This document shows positions 1 to 7,245 of a stretch of 22,110 nt of DNA, piece after piece. The notes beneath the pieces were generated by a model. The model had not been told where the DNA came from. It saw only the letters and a list, made by a program, of their open reading frames with translations, and made no database searches. The DNA comes from Asterionellopsis glacialis (taxonomy: Eukaryota; Bacillariophyta; Plagiogrammaphyceae; Rhaphoneidales; Asterionellopsidaceae), in contig WKLE02002531.1 in assembly GCA_014885115.2 (NCBI GenBank), positions 1 through 22,110 on the forward strand, given 5' to 3'. The position numbers were made by a program, and so were the translations under genes. Each line of letters opens with the position of its first letter. Within the stretch, counting starts at the first letter, position 1.

Positions 1-537
1 TAATTTCCTGTTTAGTTGTCCCTTCTAAGGAACGTGGTACTTGGAATGGCCTGGCGAGATATGGTTCCCTGTCAGCTTCTATTTGGAGCCTGATGGGTTT
101 TATCTTAAGTGTGCCGAGCCTGCCCTTAAAGGCTTGTGGGTATTTTTGTAGGAACTTAAGCGTTACTTTTTGCTCGTTATAAGTAATGTGTTTCCAATGA
201 GAAGCTGCCTTGCCTAAATTGACTTTTTCATATTCAGCATCTAATATGGATGATTGCCGTAGTTCCGCTTCCTTGAGGACAGGTGGCTGGACAGCCATGT
301 GATAGATCGCTTCCATGCATTTTGGGTCTGAAACCTCACCGTGGTATTTATGGGTAATTCATACCCTTCCCAGTGGATAGTTTGTGTACTAAAATGGATG
401 TCGAGGCCCATGGCCTGCATCAGATCGGTTCTGACGATCATGTCATACTGCGTATTTGTTTTGTTTGTGTGTTTGTCCATGTGACAGGACCAGACTATTG
501 TCTTTTTGTCTGTGAACTCCGGAAGTGTAAAATTTAT
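1..537 (-). pseudogene. Broken pol start of the same retroelement (protease end to RT entry)
   Basis: Directly after the TAA at 538-540 the same frame continues with 'INFTLPEFTDKKTIVW' and 'QYDMIVRTDLMQAMGLDI', a block conserved between protease and RT in Ty3/gypsy elements. It then ends at TAG 241-243. The conserved sequence resumes in another frame from about 340 ('EVSDPKCMEAIYHMA') and runs open to base 1 through 'ILDAEYEKVNLGKAA' to the start of the RT domain. The shift is equal to one missing base near 335-350. One stop plus one frameshift makes this copy non-functional unless recoding occurs. Confidence 0.8.
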
Positions 538-2109
538 TTACGCTTTCTGCTTAGTGATAAAGTTACCTCCCATGGTGTTCCACTGTGTAGATTTAGGGTT
601 CTTGTAAGAACTGTCCTTCCCCCATTCCATGAAATCTTTAAGGATGATTGTCACGGTAGTACCGGTGTCGAGTAGGATCCATATAGGAACGAGCTTGCCA
701 TCTTGGTTTATTATTTCGCCTACTACTTCAGTAGTGTGATGCGTAGATTTTTGCTTTTTTGCTTTTTGCTGACTGCGTAGCATGTTGTATGATTGTTCTA
801 CGTTGGGGAAAAGGTTGGATTCAGTGTAGGAAGTAGGCGTAAAGTAATTGTCTAAATCTTCACTACTATGTCTATGTTTAATTTTACTATGTTGCATAAA
901 GTACGAACTAGGTTTGTTATCAGAGGAAGCATCCAATTTGTACTGCACTTTATGTTTCTTTTTCTTAGTGTCTTTTGATACTTTGAGCAAACTAATCATC
1001 GCATTTACCTGCTCCTGTGTATAGGTCTTTGATTTAACCAAATCCTTCTTTTTTGACTTGTCTGCAGTACATTCGCTGGTGTTATGATTGTTCATACGAC
1101 AAATGCTACACCACTTACGAGTGTGCTGGCATTTGTCATTGCTTCCGTTGTTATTGCAATCGGAATCCTCTTCTGTTTGTTCACACTTGCAATTTTTCTT
1201 GCCTTCCTTAGGTGGTTTGGACTTAGCAAGTTCACGATCTATATTATCGCATACCTCCAACTGCTCAAAGTAGTCCACGGTATCCTCCCACAAGAGATCA
1301 TGCGGGTCAAGGTTGCTAGCGAGTAGGGCAGATTGCCACCTAAGTGGTTTCGCCTGATCCAAGATGTCCACATCTTCGTCTTTGTTGAATTTTTGATTTT
1401 TTTTACCATTGTGATCCATCAGAAAATATGGCAAATATTCGTTCAACTGGCAAAGCCTTACAACAAACGCTTGCAACGTGAAGTTGTTGGTCATCGCTAA
1501 GTGATAGCAAAGGTAGTTCTTCTGGCACCTTGTTGCATGCCTGGACAAGAAAAAATTCTCTCCTACATTGTTTAGTACCAGTTCAAAGACCTGTTCAGGA
1601 TCTTTTTGGGCTGGTTTCTTGAGGCTTACATTTTTGCTCTGGCGATTGGCATTTGCTGCTTGGAACAGCTGCCTTGCTCTACCCTTTAAAAGGGTGAGGG
1701 CCATGGAGGTTTTGGATGAAGCTTTGGTGAGAGGGTAATCATTCTCAACCCCAGCAAATTCAATCCTCCACTGGATCCACTCTTCAGCAGTTCCATCCTC
1801 AAATTGTTTTACTCTTTTCTCAATTGTTTTAGAGTCAGAGCCTTCATCAGAGGGATCAATTCGAACCTTGATGGTCTTGTAGGAATCTTTGTCATTGTCT
1901 TTTGACTTCAACCTCTCCTTCTTTGTTTTCACAAAGGGAATTGCAGGAGGATTCAGCAGAGTTTGCTGCTGACTCAACTCCTGTGCTTGCTTCTGAAACT
2001 CATTGGAGGAGTAAAAGGTCTTCATGTTTTTGAAGTTAAATCCTCTGAAAGAGGGAGTAACATTACTATGCCCTATGCCGCTAGTGTCGACAGCGGCACA
2101 ACACAACAA
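538..2109 (-). CDS. Retrotransposon gag-protease polyprotein (truncated by stop)
   Basis: A 523-codon open frame. The N-terminal half is a Gln/Lys-rich gag-like region with a central helical segment (about residues 100-290). A charged Lys/Glu linker follows, then the zinc knuckle 'CSICRMNNHNTSEC' from residue 334, which would bind the element's RNA. The C-terminal part carries the protease core 'WILLDTGTTVTIIL' (DTG encoded at 661-669), which would process the polyprotein. The frame stops at TAA 538-540, but the same frame stays open and keeps gypsy-like sequence beyond it, so the stop is probably a mutation. The true initiator could be the Met at about residue 29, because the first residues overlap a hairpin and may be untranslated leader. 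Confidence 0.8.
   Translation of the reverse strand: MLCCAAVDTSGIGHSNVTPSFRGFNFKNMKTFYSSNEFQKQAQELSQQQTLLNPPAIPFVKTKKERLKSKDNDKDSYKTIKVRIDPSDEGSDSKTIEKRVKQFEDGTAEEWIQWRIEFAGVENDYPLTKASSKTSMALTLLKGRARQLFQAANANRQSKNVSLKKPAQKDPEQVFELVLNNVGENFFLSRHATRCQKNYLCYHLAMTNNFTLQAFVVRLCQLNEYLPYFLMDHNGKKNQKFNKDEDVDILDQAKPLRWQSALLASNLDPHDLLWEDTVDYFEQLEVCDNIDRELAKSKPPKEGKKNCKCEQTEEDSDCNNNGSNDKCQHTRKWCSICRMNNHNTSECTADKSKKKDLVKSKTYTQEQVNAMISLLKVSKDTKKKKHKVQYKLDASSDNKPSSYFMQHSKIKHRHSSEDLDNYFTPTSYTESNLFPNVEQSYNMLRSQQKAKKQKSTHHTTEVVGEIINQDGKLVPIWILLDTGTTVTIILKDFMEWGKDSSYKNPKSTQWNTMGGNFITKQKA
2077..2097. repeat. Perfect 6-bp inverted repeat with 9-bp loop at the gag start
   Basis: GCCGCT (2077-2082) and AGCGGC (2092-2097) pair perfectly around a 9-base loop. 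The element lies at the very start of the gag frame, so it would sit in the 5' part of the retroelement RNA, where packaging or priming signals are usual. A role is not shown. Confidence 0.5.
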
Positions 2110-2833
2110 TCAGACAATCAACACACAAAAGAAAAGAAGACTTTTATTTGGTGATGAAAATTATGAGCTAGTTTAAAGATCTAGTTTTATGCTGGAGAAA
2201 TCCGGCAAATTAGTAAGGAGTAAGAATTCAGGAAATTTTAGTAAATGGTAAATTTTTGTGAGTCTGTCTGCTTGCCCATGCATCAATCATCCATCCTCAA
2301 GAGTGTCCTACAGGGAGTGTACTTCAATGGAGCCTGGTTGAGGGGGGCGTCTCAAATGTGACAAGAGTTCGTCTTCTTGTCCGCTCCATGAGAGGTGGAC
2401 TCTCAATAGCCGATGACCGTCGCGTTTTCACCATCGTCGACTTGAAGAAAAGTCGTTGATGAGAAGTCCGTGGAAAGTTGTACTTTTTTTACAGAAGCAG
2501 CGAACGAAAAACAATACGCTTTGACACATATTTTCGTATGTGTGTGCTGTTGTCTGTGGCTGGTTGTTGTGACCCCGGGTGAAAAACGTACCAGGTCAAC
2601 GAGGATCCTACATACATATTCTTTACAGACAAATCAGTACTTGGAATGCCAACCAACCCGAAAGGTATGTCATGTCTGTCTGTCTGTCTGTCTGTATATA
2701 TATATGTATGTATATATGAATTTATGTATATATGTATGAATGTGTAATGAACTAAATTTGTTTTTAAAAGTAAAAAGCCTGAAGAACCTTTTTGTTTTAT
2801 TTGAATATAATCTCTTGTCTCTCTCTTTGGTGT
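2110..2833. other. Retroelement leader/LTR-like flank and spacer
   Basis: No coding frame here is convincing. On the minus strand an AATAAA (2143-2148) lies just upstream of the gag frame, which fits the R region of an LTR. The rest, up to about 2640, is plausibly the 5' LTR. I could not fix the LTR ends or a primer-binding site, because the second LTR is outside the window. The region ends with a microsatellite and the 3' flank of the aldehyde dehydrogenase gene. The plus-strand open frame 2470-2739 runs into the microsatellite and is not considered a gene. Confidence 0.45.
2673..2745. repeat. Compound microsatellite (TGTC)n followed by TA/TATG-rich tract
   Basis: About six tandem TGTC units (2673-2696) pass directly into a TATATATG/TATG-rich stretch to about 2745. 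It lies between the retroelement flank and the 3' end of the aldehyde dehydrogenase gene. Confidence 0.9.
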
Positions 2834-4798
2834 CTAAATAATGGATTCCATGAATTTGGAAGATTTTTGAATATCCGATACAATATCTTCATTCGTATTG
2901 GATCCCTTATCTTTATAGGCGACTACAGTGGGGATACTAAATTCACGAAGTGCCTCAGTAACAGACATGACACCCAATGCAGATGATCGGCGTCCTGAAA
3001 ATGGTAAGCTATCAGGTGATCGTCCACATTGTGAATTGATATTAATCTTTCCAAAGATGGATGAAAATTGATCCACCAACGAGGCAGCTACCGCAATATC
3101 ATCGTCACTATTGGATGTAAAAATAGAACATTGTTGACCATATTCACTCTCTCGACCGTATTGTACAATTTCATCCATGGTTGAATCATCGTAGGGGACA
3201 ATGGGTACAATAGGTCCAAACTGCTCTTCCTTGTATAGTTTCATATCAGGTGTAACCGGATATAATACAGCAGGAACCATAAGTGTAGACGCACTCCCTC
3301 CAATGATAGATCCACCCTTGTCATTCATAATTTGTGCCCCCTTGGATACGGCATCGTCAATTAATTGTTTCATATACGTGACGCGTTTATGATTTGGAAG
3401 TGGTGTTATTTGAGAATATGCGGTTGTTGTCTTTGTAGTTCTAGTAGCAGTAACATCATTCTTGTCTTGTGTTGTTGTCGTCGTTGTCTTCTTTTGCCAA
3501 GGCAACCCAATCAATAATGACTCGACACGCTCCACTAATTTAGTAGTAAAGTCCTGTGCATGATTCTTGGGGACAAAGAGAAGTTTTAAGGCTGTGCATC
3601 TTTGTCCGTTGTAGGATAAGGATCCTAAAACAGCTTCGTCCAAGGCAGAATCCAACAATGCTTCATTTTTGTCTTGGAACAAATTCGGTAAGAATATACC
3701 CATATTCTTGGCTTCTAATTGCAAAAATAATTTTAATCGATGCGGGTGTGGATGTTGCTGGATTAGATTATCTGCTGCGGCAGATCCACCAATAAAGGCT
3801 AATCCATCAATTGACCCTTCTGCCATGAGTGGTGGCATCGTAGCTCGTCCACCTCCCGATACAAATTGAACAGTCCCCGTGGGCAACGCTTTCGCAAAGG
3901 CTTCCATGGTTAATAAATGCGCTAAACCACCTACCGTAGGGATTTTCATAATAACAATATTCCCCATGAGTAGTGCAGGAATTAAAGTGGCATAGGTTTC
4001 ATTCAAGGGATAATTATAAGGTCCTAAACACATAATAATCCCAACAGCGGCACGACGAACAAATGCCTTGGTCGATCCAATACTTTGCCATCCGGAAGAG
4101 AAGGGTGATGATGATGATGATGCACTATTATTTTCGGATTCTTCCAGCACAGTAATGACATTCTTTGCAAACTCAATGGTACGATCAAACTCAGATTCTG
4201 CATCTTTTTTGTTTTTACCAATTTCCCACATTAGTATATCGACAATGTCCTGTCGTGATTTTTGTAATTCCATTAAAAATTGTTGTACACGGTGTATACG
4301 TTCCTTCATGGACATTTGAGGCCATACTCCCATCCCTCCATTCCATGCTTCTTTGGCATTTTCCATAACTTGCATCGTATCTTCATGACTATACTGAGGC
4401 ATAGTACCAATCACTTGTGGACTCAAGTTCGGAGTGATCGTTGTATCGTCGTCCTCACAGTCCTCTTCCTCCTCCTCATCTCTACTAATCTTTGGGGGAT
4501 GAACTTCGCAACATCCATAAACGTCAGCTAAAGGAACATCATCAATATTCGTTATGACTTGACCGTTTTTCAATATTTTAGCATGAACAAAGGGTGGTTC
4601 CATCTTGTCATGGCTATCGTCGTCATCGTCATTTTTATTATGAATTAACAAGGATCGACTCGAGGCACACACTTTAGATCGTGTTGTCGATGACTCATTC
4701 TTCTCTAAATTACTTTTGGTCGATGTCGATGCATTGGCACCCAAACCAAGGATTAGAAGTATCTGCAAGGCAGACAATGTCGTCTTTGAAAATTTCAT
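2834..4798 (-). CDS. GAPN-like aldehyde dehydrogenase with N-terminal signal peptide
   Basis: An aldehyde dehydrogenase superfamily protein, closest by eye to non-phosphorylating NADP-dependent glyceraldehyde-3-phosphate dehydrogenase (GAPN, ALDH11 type), which oxidises an aldehyde to the acid with NAD(P). The motifs are 'GPYNYPLNETYATLIPALL' (substrate/cofactor loop, catalytic Asn near residue 261), 'LQLEAKNMG' (residues 359-367) and 'SYNGQRCTALK' with nucleophile Cys401. 'EEQFGPIVPIVPYDD' follows towards the C-terminus. I chose the ATG at 4796-4798 because it starts a clean signal peptide ('MKFSKTTLSALQILLILGLG'). An upstream in-frame ATG at 4831 would bury it. This gives 654 residues, longer than the usual ~480-500. 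The extra length is a Ser/Thr/Lys-rich leader, an acidic Glu/Asp tract (about residues 107-120) and a Thr-rich insert after Cys401. The cleavage region 'GANASTSTKS' has no Phe, so classic plastid-stroma import is unlikely. ER, secretion or the periplastidal compartment are options. The family is firm; substrate and location are inferred. Confidence 0.88.
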   Translation of the reverse strand: MKFSKTTLSALQILLILGLGANASTSTKSNLEKNESSTTRSKVCASSRSLLIHNKNDDDDDSHDKMEPPFVHAKILKNGQVITNIDDVPLADVYGCCEVHPPKISRDEEEEEDCEDDDTTITPNLSPQVIGTMPQYSHEDTMQVMENAKEAWNGGMGVWPQMSMKERIHRVQQFLMELQKSRQDIVDILMWEIGKNKKDAESEFDRTIEFAKNVITVLEESENNSASSSSSPFSSGWQSIGSTKAFVRRAAVGIIMCLGPYNYPLNETYATLIPALLMGNIVIMKIPTVGGLAHLLTMEAFAKALPTGTVQFVSGGGRATMPPLMAEGSIDGLAFIGGSAAADNLIQQHPHPHRLKLFLQLEAKNMGIFLPNLFQDKNEALLDSALDEAVLGSLSYNGQRCTALKLLFVPKNHAQDFTTKLVERVESLLIGLPWQKKTTTTTTQDKNDVTATRTTKTTTAYSQITPLPNHKRVTYMKQLIDDAVSKGAQIMNDKGGSIIGGSASTLMVPAVLYPVTPDMKLYKEEQFGPIVPIVPYDDSTMDEIVQYGRESEYGQQCSIFTSNSDDDIAVAASLVDQFSSIFGKININSQCGRSPDSLPFSGRRSSALGVMSVTEALREFSIPTVVAYKDKGSNTNEDIVSDIQKSSKFMESII

Positions 4799-5032
4799 AT
4801 TGCAATCCTTAAAAAGTAAGTGCTGACACAAACAAACACTGTCTCAAAGTCTCTAAACTTGATTGATACACAATATACACTCTATCGGAAAGACAAAAGA
4901 GAACGACAGGGGATAAGAAGAAAAATGACGCAAGGTACGAGAATCTAGCAGGAAGAACAGCGCAAGCGAGATGGAGAAAAGAAAAGAAGAAAAAAATGAC
5001 TTTCGCCAGATTTCCAACAAGAAAAGAAGAAG

Positions 5033-5042
5033 TGACGTGTCA
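5033..5042. promoter_or_regulatory. TGACGTGTCA, bZIP/CRE-like site
   Basis: The near-palindrome TGACGTGTCA contains the TGACGT core. TGACGT is the core of the CO2/cAMP-responsive elements described in Phaeodactylum promoters and of bZIP sites generally. Here it lies 235 bp upstream of the aldehyde dehydrogenase ATG. A match this short can occur by chance; only its position supports it. Confidence 0.35.
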
Positions 5043-5282
5043 TATCAATAATAATATCTTCTCAGGCTACGTCTGTAGGAAAATCGGAACGGATATCTTT
5101 TTTAACGTACTATTAATTGATACTTGGTACAGTACTCCATGGCTGATAGCTTAGACACTCGGTGTTGATTACATATTCACATAAATTTATGTAGATTAGA
5201 CGTATTAGATATATCTAAAATATTATGATTGTAATATTTGCATACCAAGCTATATTTCATTGTAATTAAGGAATATTGTAAG

Positions 5283-5298
5283 CGTACGACTTCGTACG
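5283..5298. repeat. Perfect 7-bp inverted repeat CGTACGA-CT-TCGTACG
   Basis: The arms CGTACGA and TCGTACG are perfect reverse complements with a 2-base centre. A further GTACG...CGTAC pair (5295-5312) overlaps its right arm. It lies in the divergent promoter and could be a dimer-binding operator or a cruciform/hairpin. No factor can be named. Confidence 0.5.
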
Positions 5299-5492
5299 TC
5301 CTTCGGGCGTACCAGGAAATGGAAAACGAAATCCAACATTACAGAGCAGAGACAAGTTAAATATAAAAAATAGACATGGACCCATATCTATTCCTCTGGC
5401 CACGCATTCTATTTGTCAAAGTAAAATTTTCGTTCTTTTTTTCGTTTTGAACTCTTGTACGCAGCCCGTCAATCACTATATTATTACATTGT

Positions 5493-6431
5493 ATGAAAAA
5501 GCACAAGATGAGTAATGATACTCGTAGCAACAAAAGATGCCACCAACGAAGAGAAGCTAACGGACCAGGATGGCAAGAGCATTTTGTAGATGTAAAACGT
5601 GCATCGAATTCGGCTTCCGTGGGTTTGGCAGTGTCCCAATCTCTGTCCTACGTAACTATATCACACTTTGCATCCATAGAGGAACGTCAAGCTTTGATAC
5701 AATCCGCAAGTGATTGCAACAACTGTAACAACGACAGCCAAGAGGAGATTCATAGTAGTAGCAATAGCAATCATATCTTGTTTGCGTCAGCTACAAATAC
5801 GAATTGCAATCGTTTTAGTGTGGAAACATTACTAAACGATGGGGCCAAACGCGCAAGCAATGTACTACTGAATCGCCTTTTGGGTTTCCTTGATGGTAGT
5901 CTAGGAGGCGAAGGAGAAGACTCTTTATCCGGTGAAAATAATAATAATAAGAGTAATGGTAATCCCGCAAAGTTTTTTCCACAGGGTGGTGGGCATAGAA
6001 TGTCCCTCCTTGCGGAGGAGGTTTTTGGATCAAGTTCTGATCTAAGGAGTATGAAAGTAACTTGGTACGATGAGCCTGATGAAAGTGGTATCCTCCATCC
6101 AGAACCAAAAGTTAATTTGTATTCTGAAGGAGGATATTTCAGCCAACATAGTGATGGAATGGAGCTTACCCTGTTGGTTGTTCTAACCGATGAATTCGAA
6201 GGCGGCGGGACTGCCTTTTACAAAGATTCGGATCCACCCCCCCAAGACGACGACGGTGACGACGACATCAAGAACGAGTCGAAAGAAATATCCAAACCTG
6301 TATCCCCGGAAAGGATTGCCAAGCCACCGGCAGGTACGGCTATGATTTGGGGTGGTACGCTTCAACATATGGCTTTGCCCGTTACAAAGGGTCGTCGTGC
6401 GGTGTACGTTGGATCATTTGATCTGAATTGA
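5493..6431 (+). CDS. 2-oxoglutarate/Fe(II) dioxygenase, prolyl-4-hydroxylase type
   Basis: 312 residues, one exon. The C-terminal half is a 2OG-Fe(II) double-stranded beta-helix. 'VNLYSEGGYFSQHSDGME' gives iron ligands His219 and Asp221, 'LQHMALPVTKGRRAVYVGSF' gives the distal ligand His292, and Arg301 or Arg302 is placed to bind 2-oxoglutarate. Such enzymes hydroxylate prolyl or other side chains using O2, 2OG and ascorbate. The N-terminal 130 residues are not recognised and contain Asn/Ser-rich stretches. An acidic Asp-rich loop lies between the ligand motifs (about residues 247-262). There is no signal peptide or membrane segment, so a cytosolic or nuclear site is more likely than the ER lumen. 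A second Met at codon 6 is an alternative start. The gene ends 41 bp from the minus-strand remnant at 6473, tail to tail. The substrate is unknown. Confidence 0.82.
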   Translation: MKKHKMSNDTRSNKRCHQRREANGPGWQEHFVDVKRASNSASVGLAVSQSLSYVTISHFASIEERQALIQSASDCNNCNNDSQEEIHSSSNSNHILFASATNTNCNRFSVETLLNDGAKRASNVLLNRLLGFLDGSLGGEGEDSLSGENNNNKSNGNPAKFFPQGGGHRMSLLAEEVFGSSSDLRSMKVTWYDEPDESGILHPEPKVNLYSEGGYFSQHSDGMELTLLVVLTDEFEGGGTAFYKDSDPPPQDDDGDDDIKNESKEISKPVSPERIAKPPAGTAMIWGGTLQHMALPVTKGRRAVYVGSFDLN

Positions 6432-6472
6432 GTACCAAGTAGGCCAAAAGTACACTGCATTTATTCCATGGT

Positions 6473-6940
6473 TTAGTTTGTAATTGTTTTAGTATCATCA
6501 TTTTCTTCACTCTTCACCTTGTTGATGTCGTTCTTGTTTTTCTGGCTATTAGGGTTTCCATGATGTTCTTCAAAATCATCATCCGCAGTTTCAGCAGAAA
6601 GTGTATTATGACTTGAACTTGTTGATGTTAATGATGAGCTTGATAAATCCATGATTGAAATTTCAACACTATCATCATCGTTACCATGTTTAATATCTTC
6701 TTTATTAGAATCTTCATCAAAAGATCGAATACTGTTATTTAGAATAATATTCTAATAGGCCATAAGGTGACTATTGCACTTTAGTTGTAGATCTTCCTGA
6801 TTATGATGAGATTCTACCGCTACAGCATAATTACAACCATTGGTTAGTACTAAAAATGGCGTTGTACCATAATCCAAATCTACTGAAATACTGTAAGTTG
6901 ACCGAGCACTAAAATTGAAATTCATCACAAAATTTGTAGT
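6473..6940 (-). pseudogene. Coding-like minus-strand remnant with internal TAG (unrecognised)
   Basis: From 6940 the minus-strand frame is open to a TAG at 6752-6754 and includes a 57-codon ORF from ATG 6923-6925. It has protein-like sequence such as 'TYSISVDLDYGTTPFLVLTN' and 'AVAVESHHNQEDLQLKC'. The same frame then continues open for 92 more codons, an acidic Asp/Ser/Asn-rich tail ('SIRSFDEDSNKEDIKHGNDD' and onward), to TAA 6473-6475. Long acidic low-complexity tails of this kind are typical of real diatom protein C-termini. Either a gene was broken by the TAG, or the TAG (preceded by CCTAT) is the end of an intron and the tail is a last exon. I cannot decide. No family is recognised. Confidence 0.4.
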
Positions 6941-7053
6941 CTATTTTTTACTATAAATTATTTCACGTAGTCTATTGATAACAACTGCTCGATCGCAGTA
7001 AAATTATACTCTTATTTTTATTGTTGGTATGATTGATATCTTGCATCTTCCAA

Positions 7054-7245
7054 CTATTTAGTTGACTTGGTCGTTATCGTCGTTGATGATTTTCTGCTAC
7101 TTCTTCTTTTTGAAGAACAATGATGAAAACACCATCTAACATTTATTTCTAAGATTATTGTGACCCAGTTATCACGAATGGTTTGTTTGGGGCAGTTCTT
7201 CTTATCGATAGAATAAGATTTCACACCATAACCTATAACAAGAAT
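7054..7245 (-). pseudogene. Open extension after TAG, similar to the preceding remnant
   Basis: The frame of the 7246-7956 remnant stays open for 63 codons after its TAG and ends at TAG 7054-7056. It reads 'ILVIGYGVKSYSIDKKNC', then 'TIRDNWVTIILEINVRW', then a basic Ser/Arg/Lys/Thr tail. The pattern Y-S-[FI]-[ND]-x-K-x-x-C is shared with 'EYSFNTKHVC' in the upstream remnant, which hints at a duplicated module. This is weak evidence from a short match. No function can be given. Confidence 0.3.

Larger units (their letters stand above)
1..2109 (-). mobile_element. Ty3/gypsy-like LTR retrotransposon, 5' part, decayed, cut by window edge
   Basis: Reading the minus strand from 2109 down, the order is a gag-like region, a CX2CX4HX4C zinc knuckle (1069-1110), an aspartic protease with a DTG active site (661-669), a 'QYDMIVRTDLMQAMGLDI' block, and at 1-300 the stretch that leads into reverse transcriptase (for example 'RPFQVPRSLEGTTKQEI' at the edge). 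This order and these motifs are those of Ty3/gypsy elements of stramenopiles and fungi. The element is not intact: an in-frame TAA lies at 538-540 and a one-base frame change lies near 335-350. RT, RNase H, integrase and the 3' LTR would be left of the window. The call as a retroelement is firm; its exact family is not resolved. Confidence 0.88.
4799..5492. promoter_or_regulatory. Divergent promoter region between aldehyde dehydrogenase and dioxygenase genes
   Basis: The two genes point away from each other and share this 694-bp spacer. From about 4880 to 5035 the plus strand is strongly purine-rich, so the leader of the aldehyde dehydrogenase mRNA would be pyrimidine-rich. The middle (5050-5280) is AT-rich. 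It contains a TGACGTGTCA site and a perfect palindrome, listed separately. Just before the dioxygenase start is an AT-rich 'TATATTATTACATTG'. Co-regulation of the two genes is inference. Confidence 0.55.

Noticed and set aside
373..675. Plus-strand 100-codon frame
   Set aside because: Lies opposite the retroelement protease/pol region; its sequence has no family pattern while the minus strand has clear motifs.
1084..1326. Plus-strand frames with a hydrophobic, membrane-like run
   Set aside because: The hydrophobic run is the complement of the Lys/Glu/Asn-rich gag linker; antisense of charged codons gives false membrane segments.
2110..2640. Exact LTR boundaries and primer-binding site
   Set aside because: Several TG/CA and CCA positions were tried, but none has a convincing tRNA 3'-end match and the second LTR is outside the window.
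2470..2739. Plus-strand 89-codon frame with Cys/Val-rich run
   Set aside because: Its end is translated microsatellite and its start lies in LTR-like sequence.
4831..4834. Use of the upstream ATG (4831) for the aldehyde dehydrogenase
   Set aside because: It would place 11 residues including charged ones before a good signal peptide; the ATG at 4798 gives a normal signal sequence.
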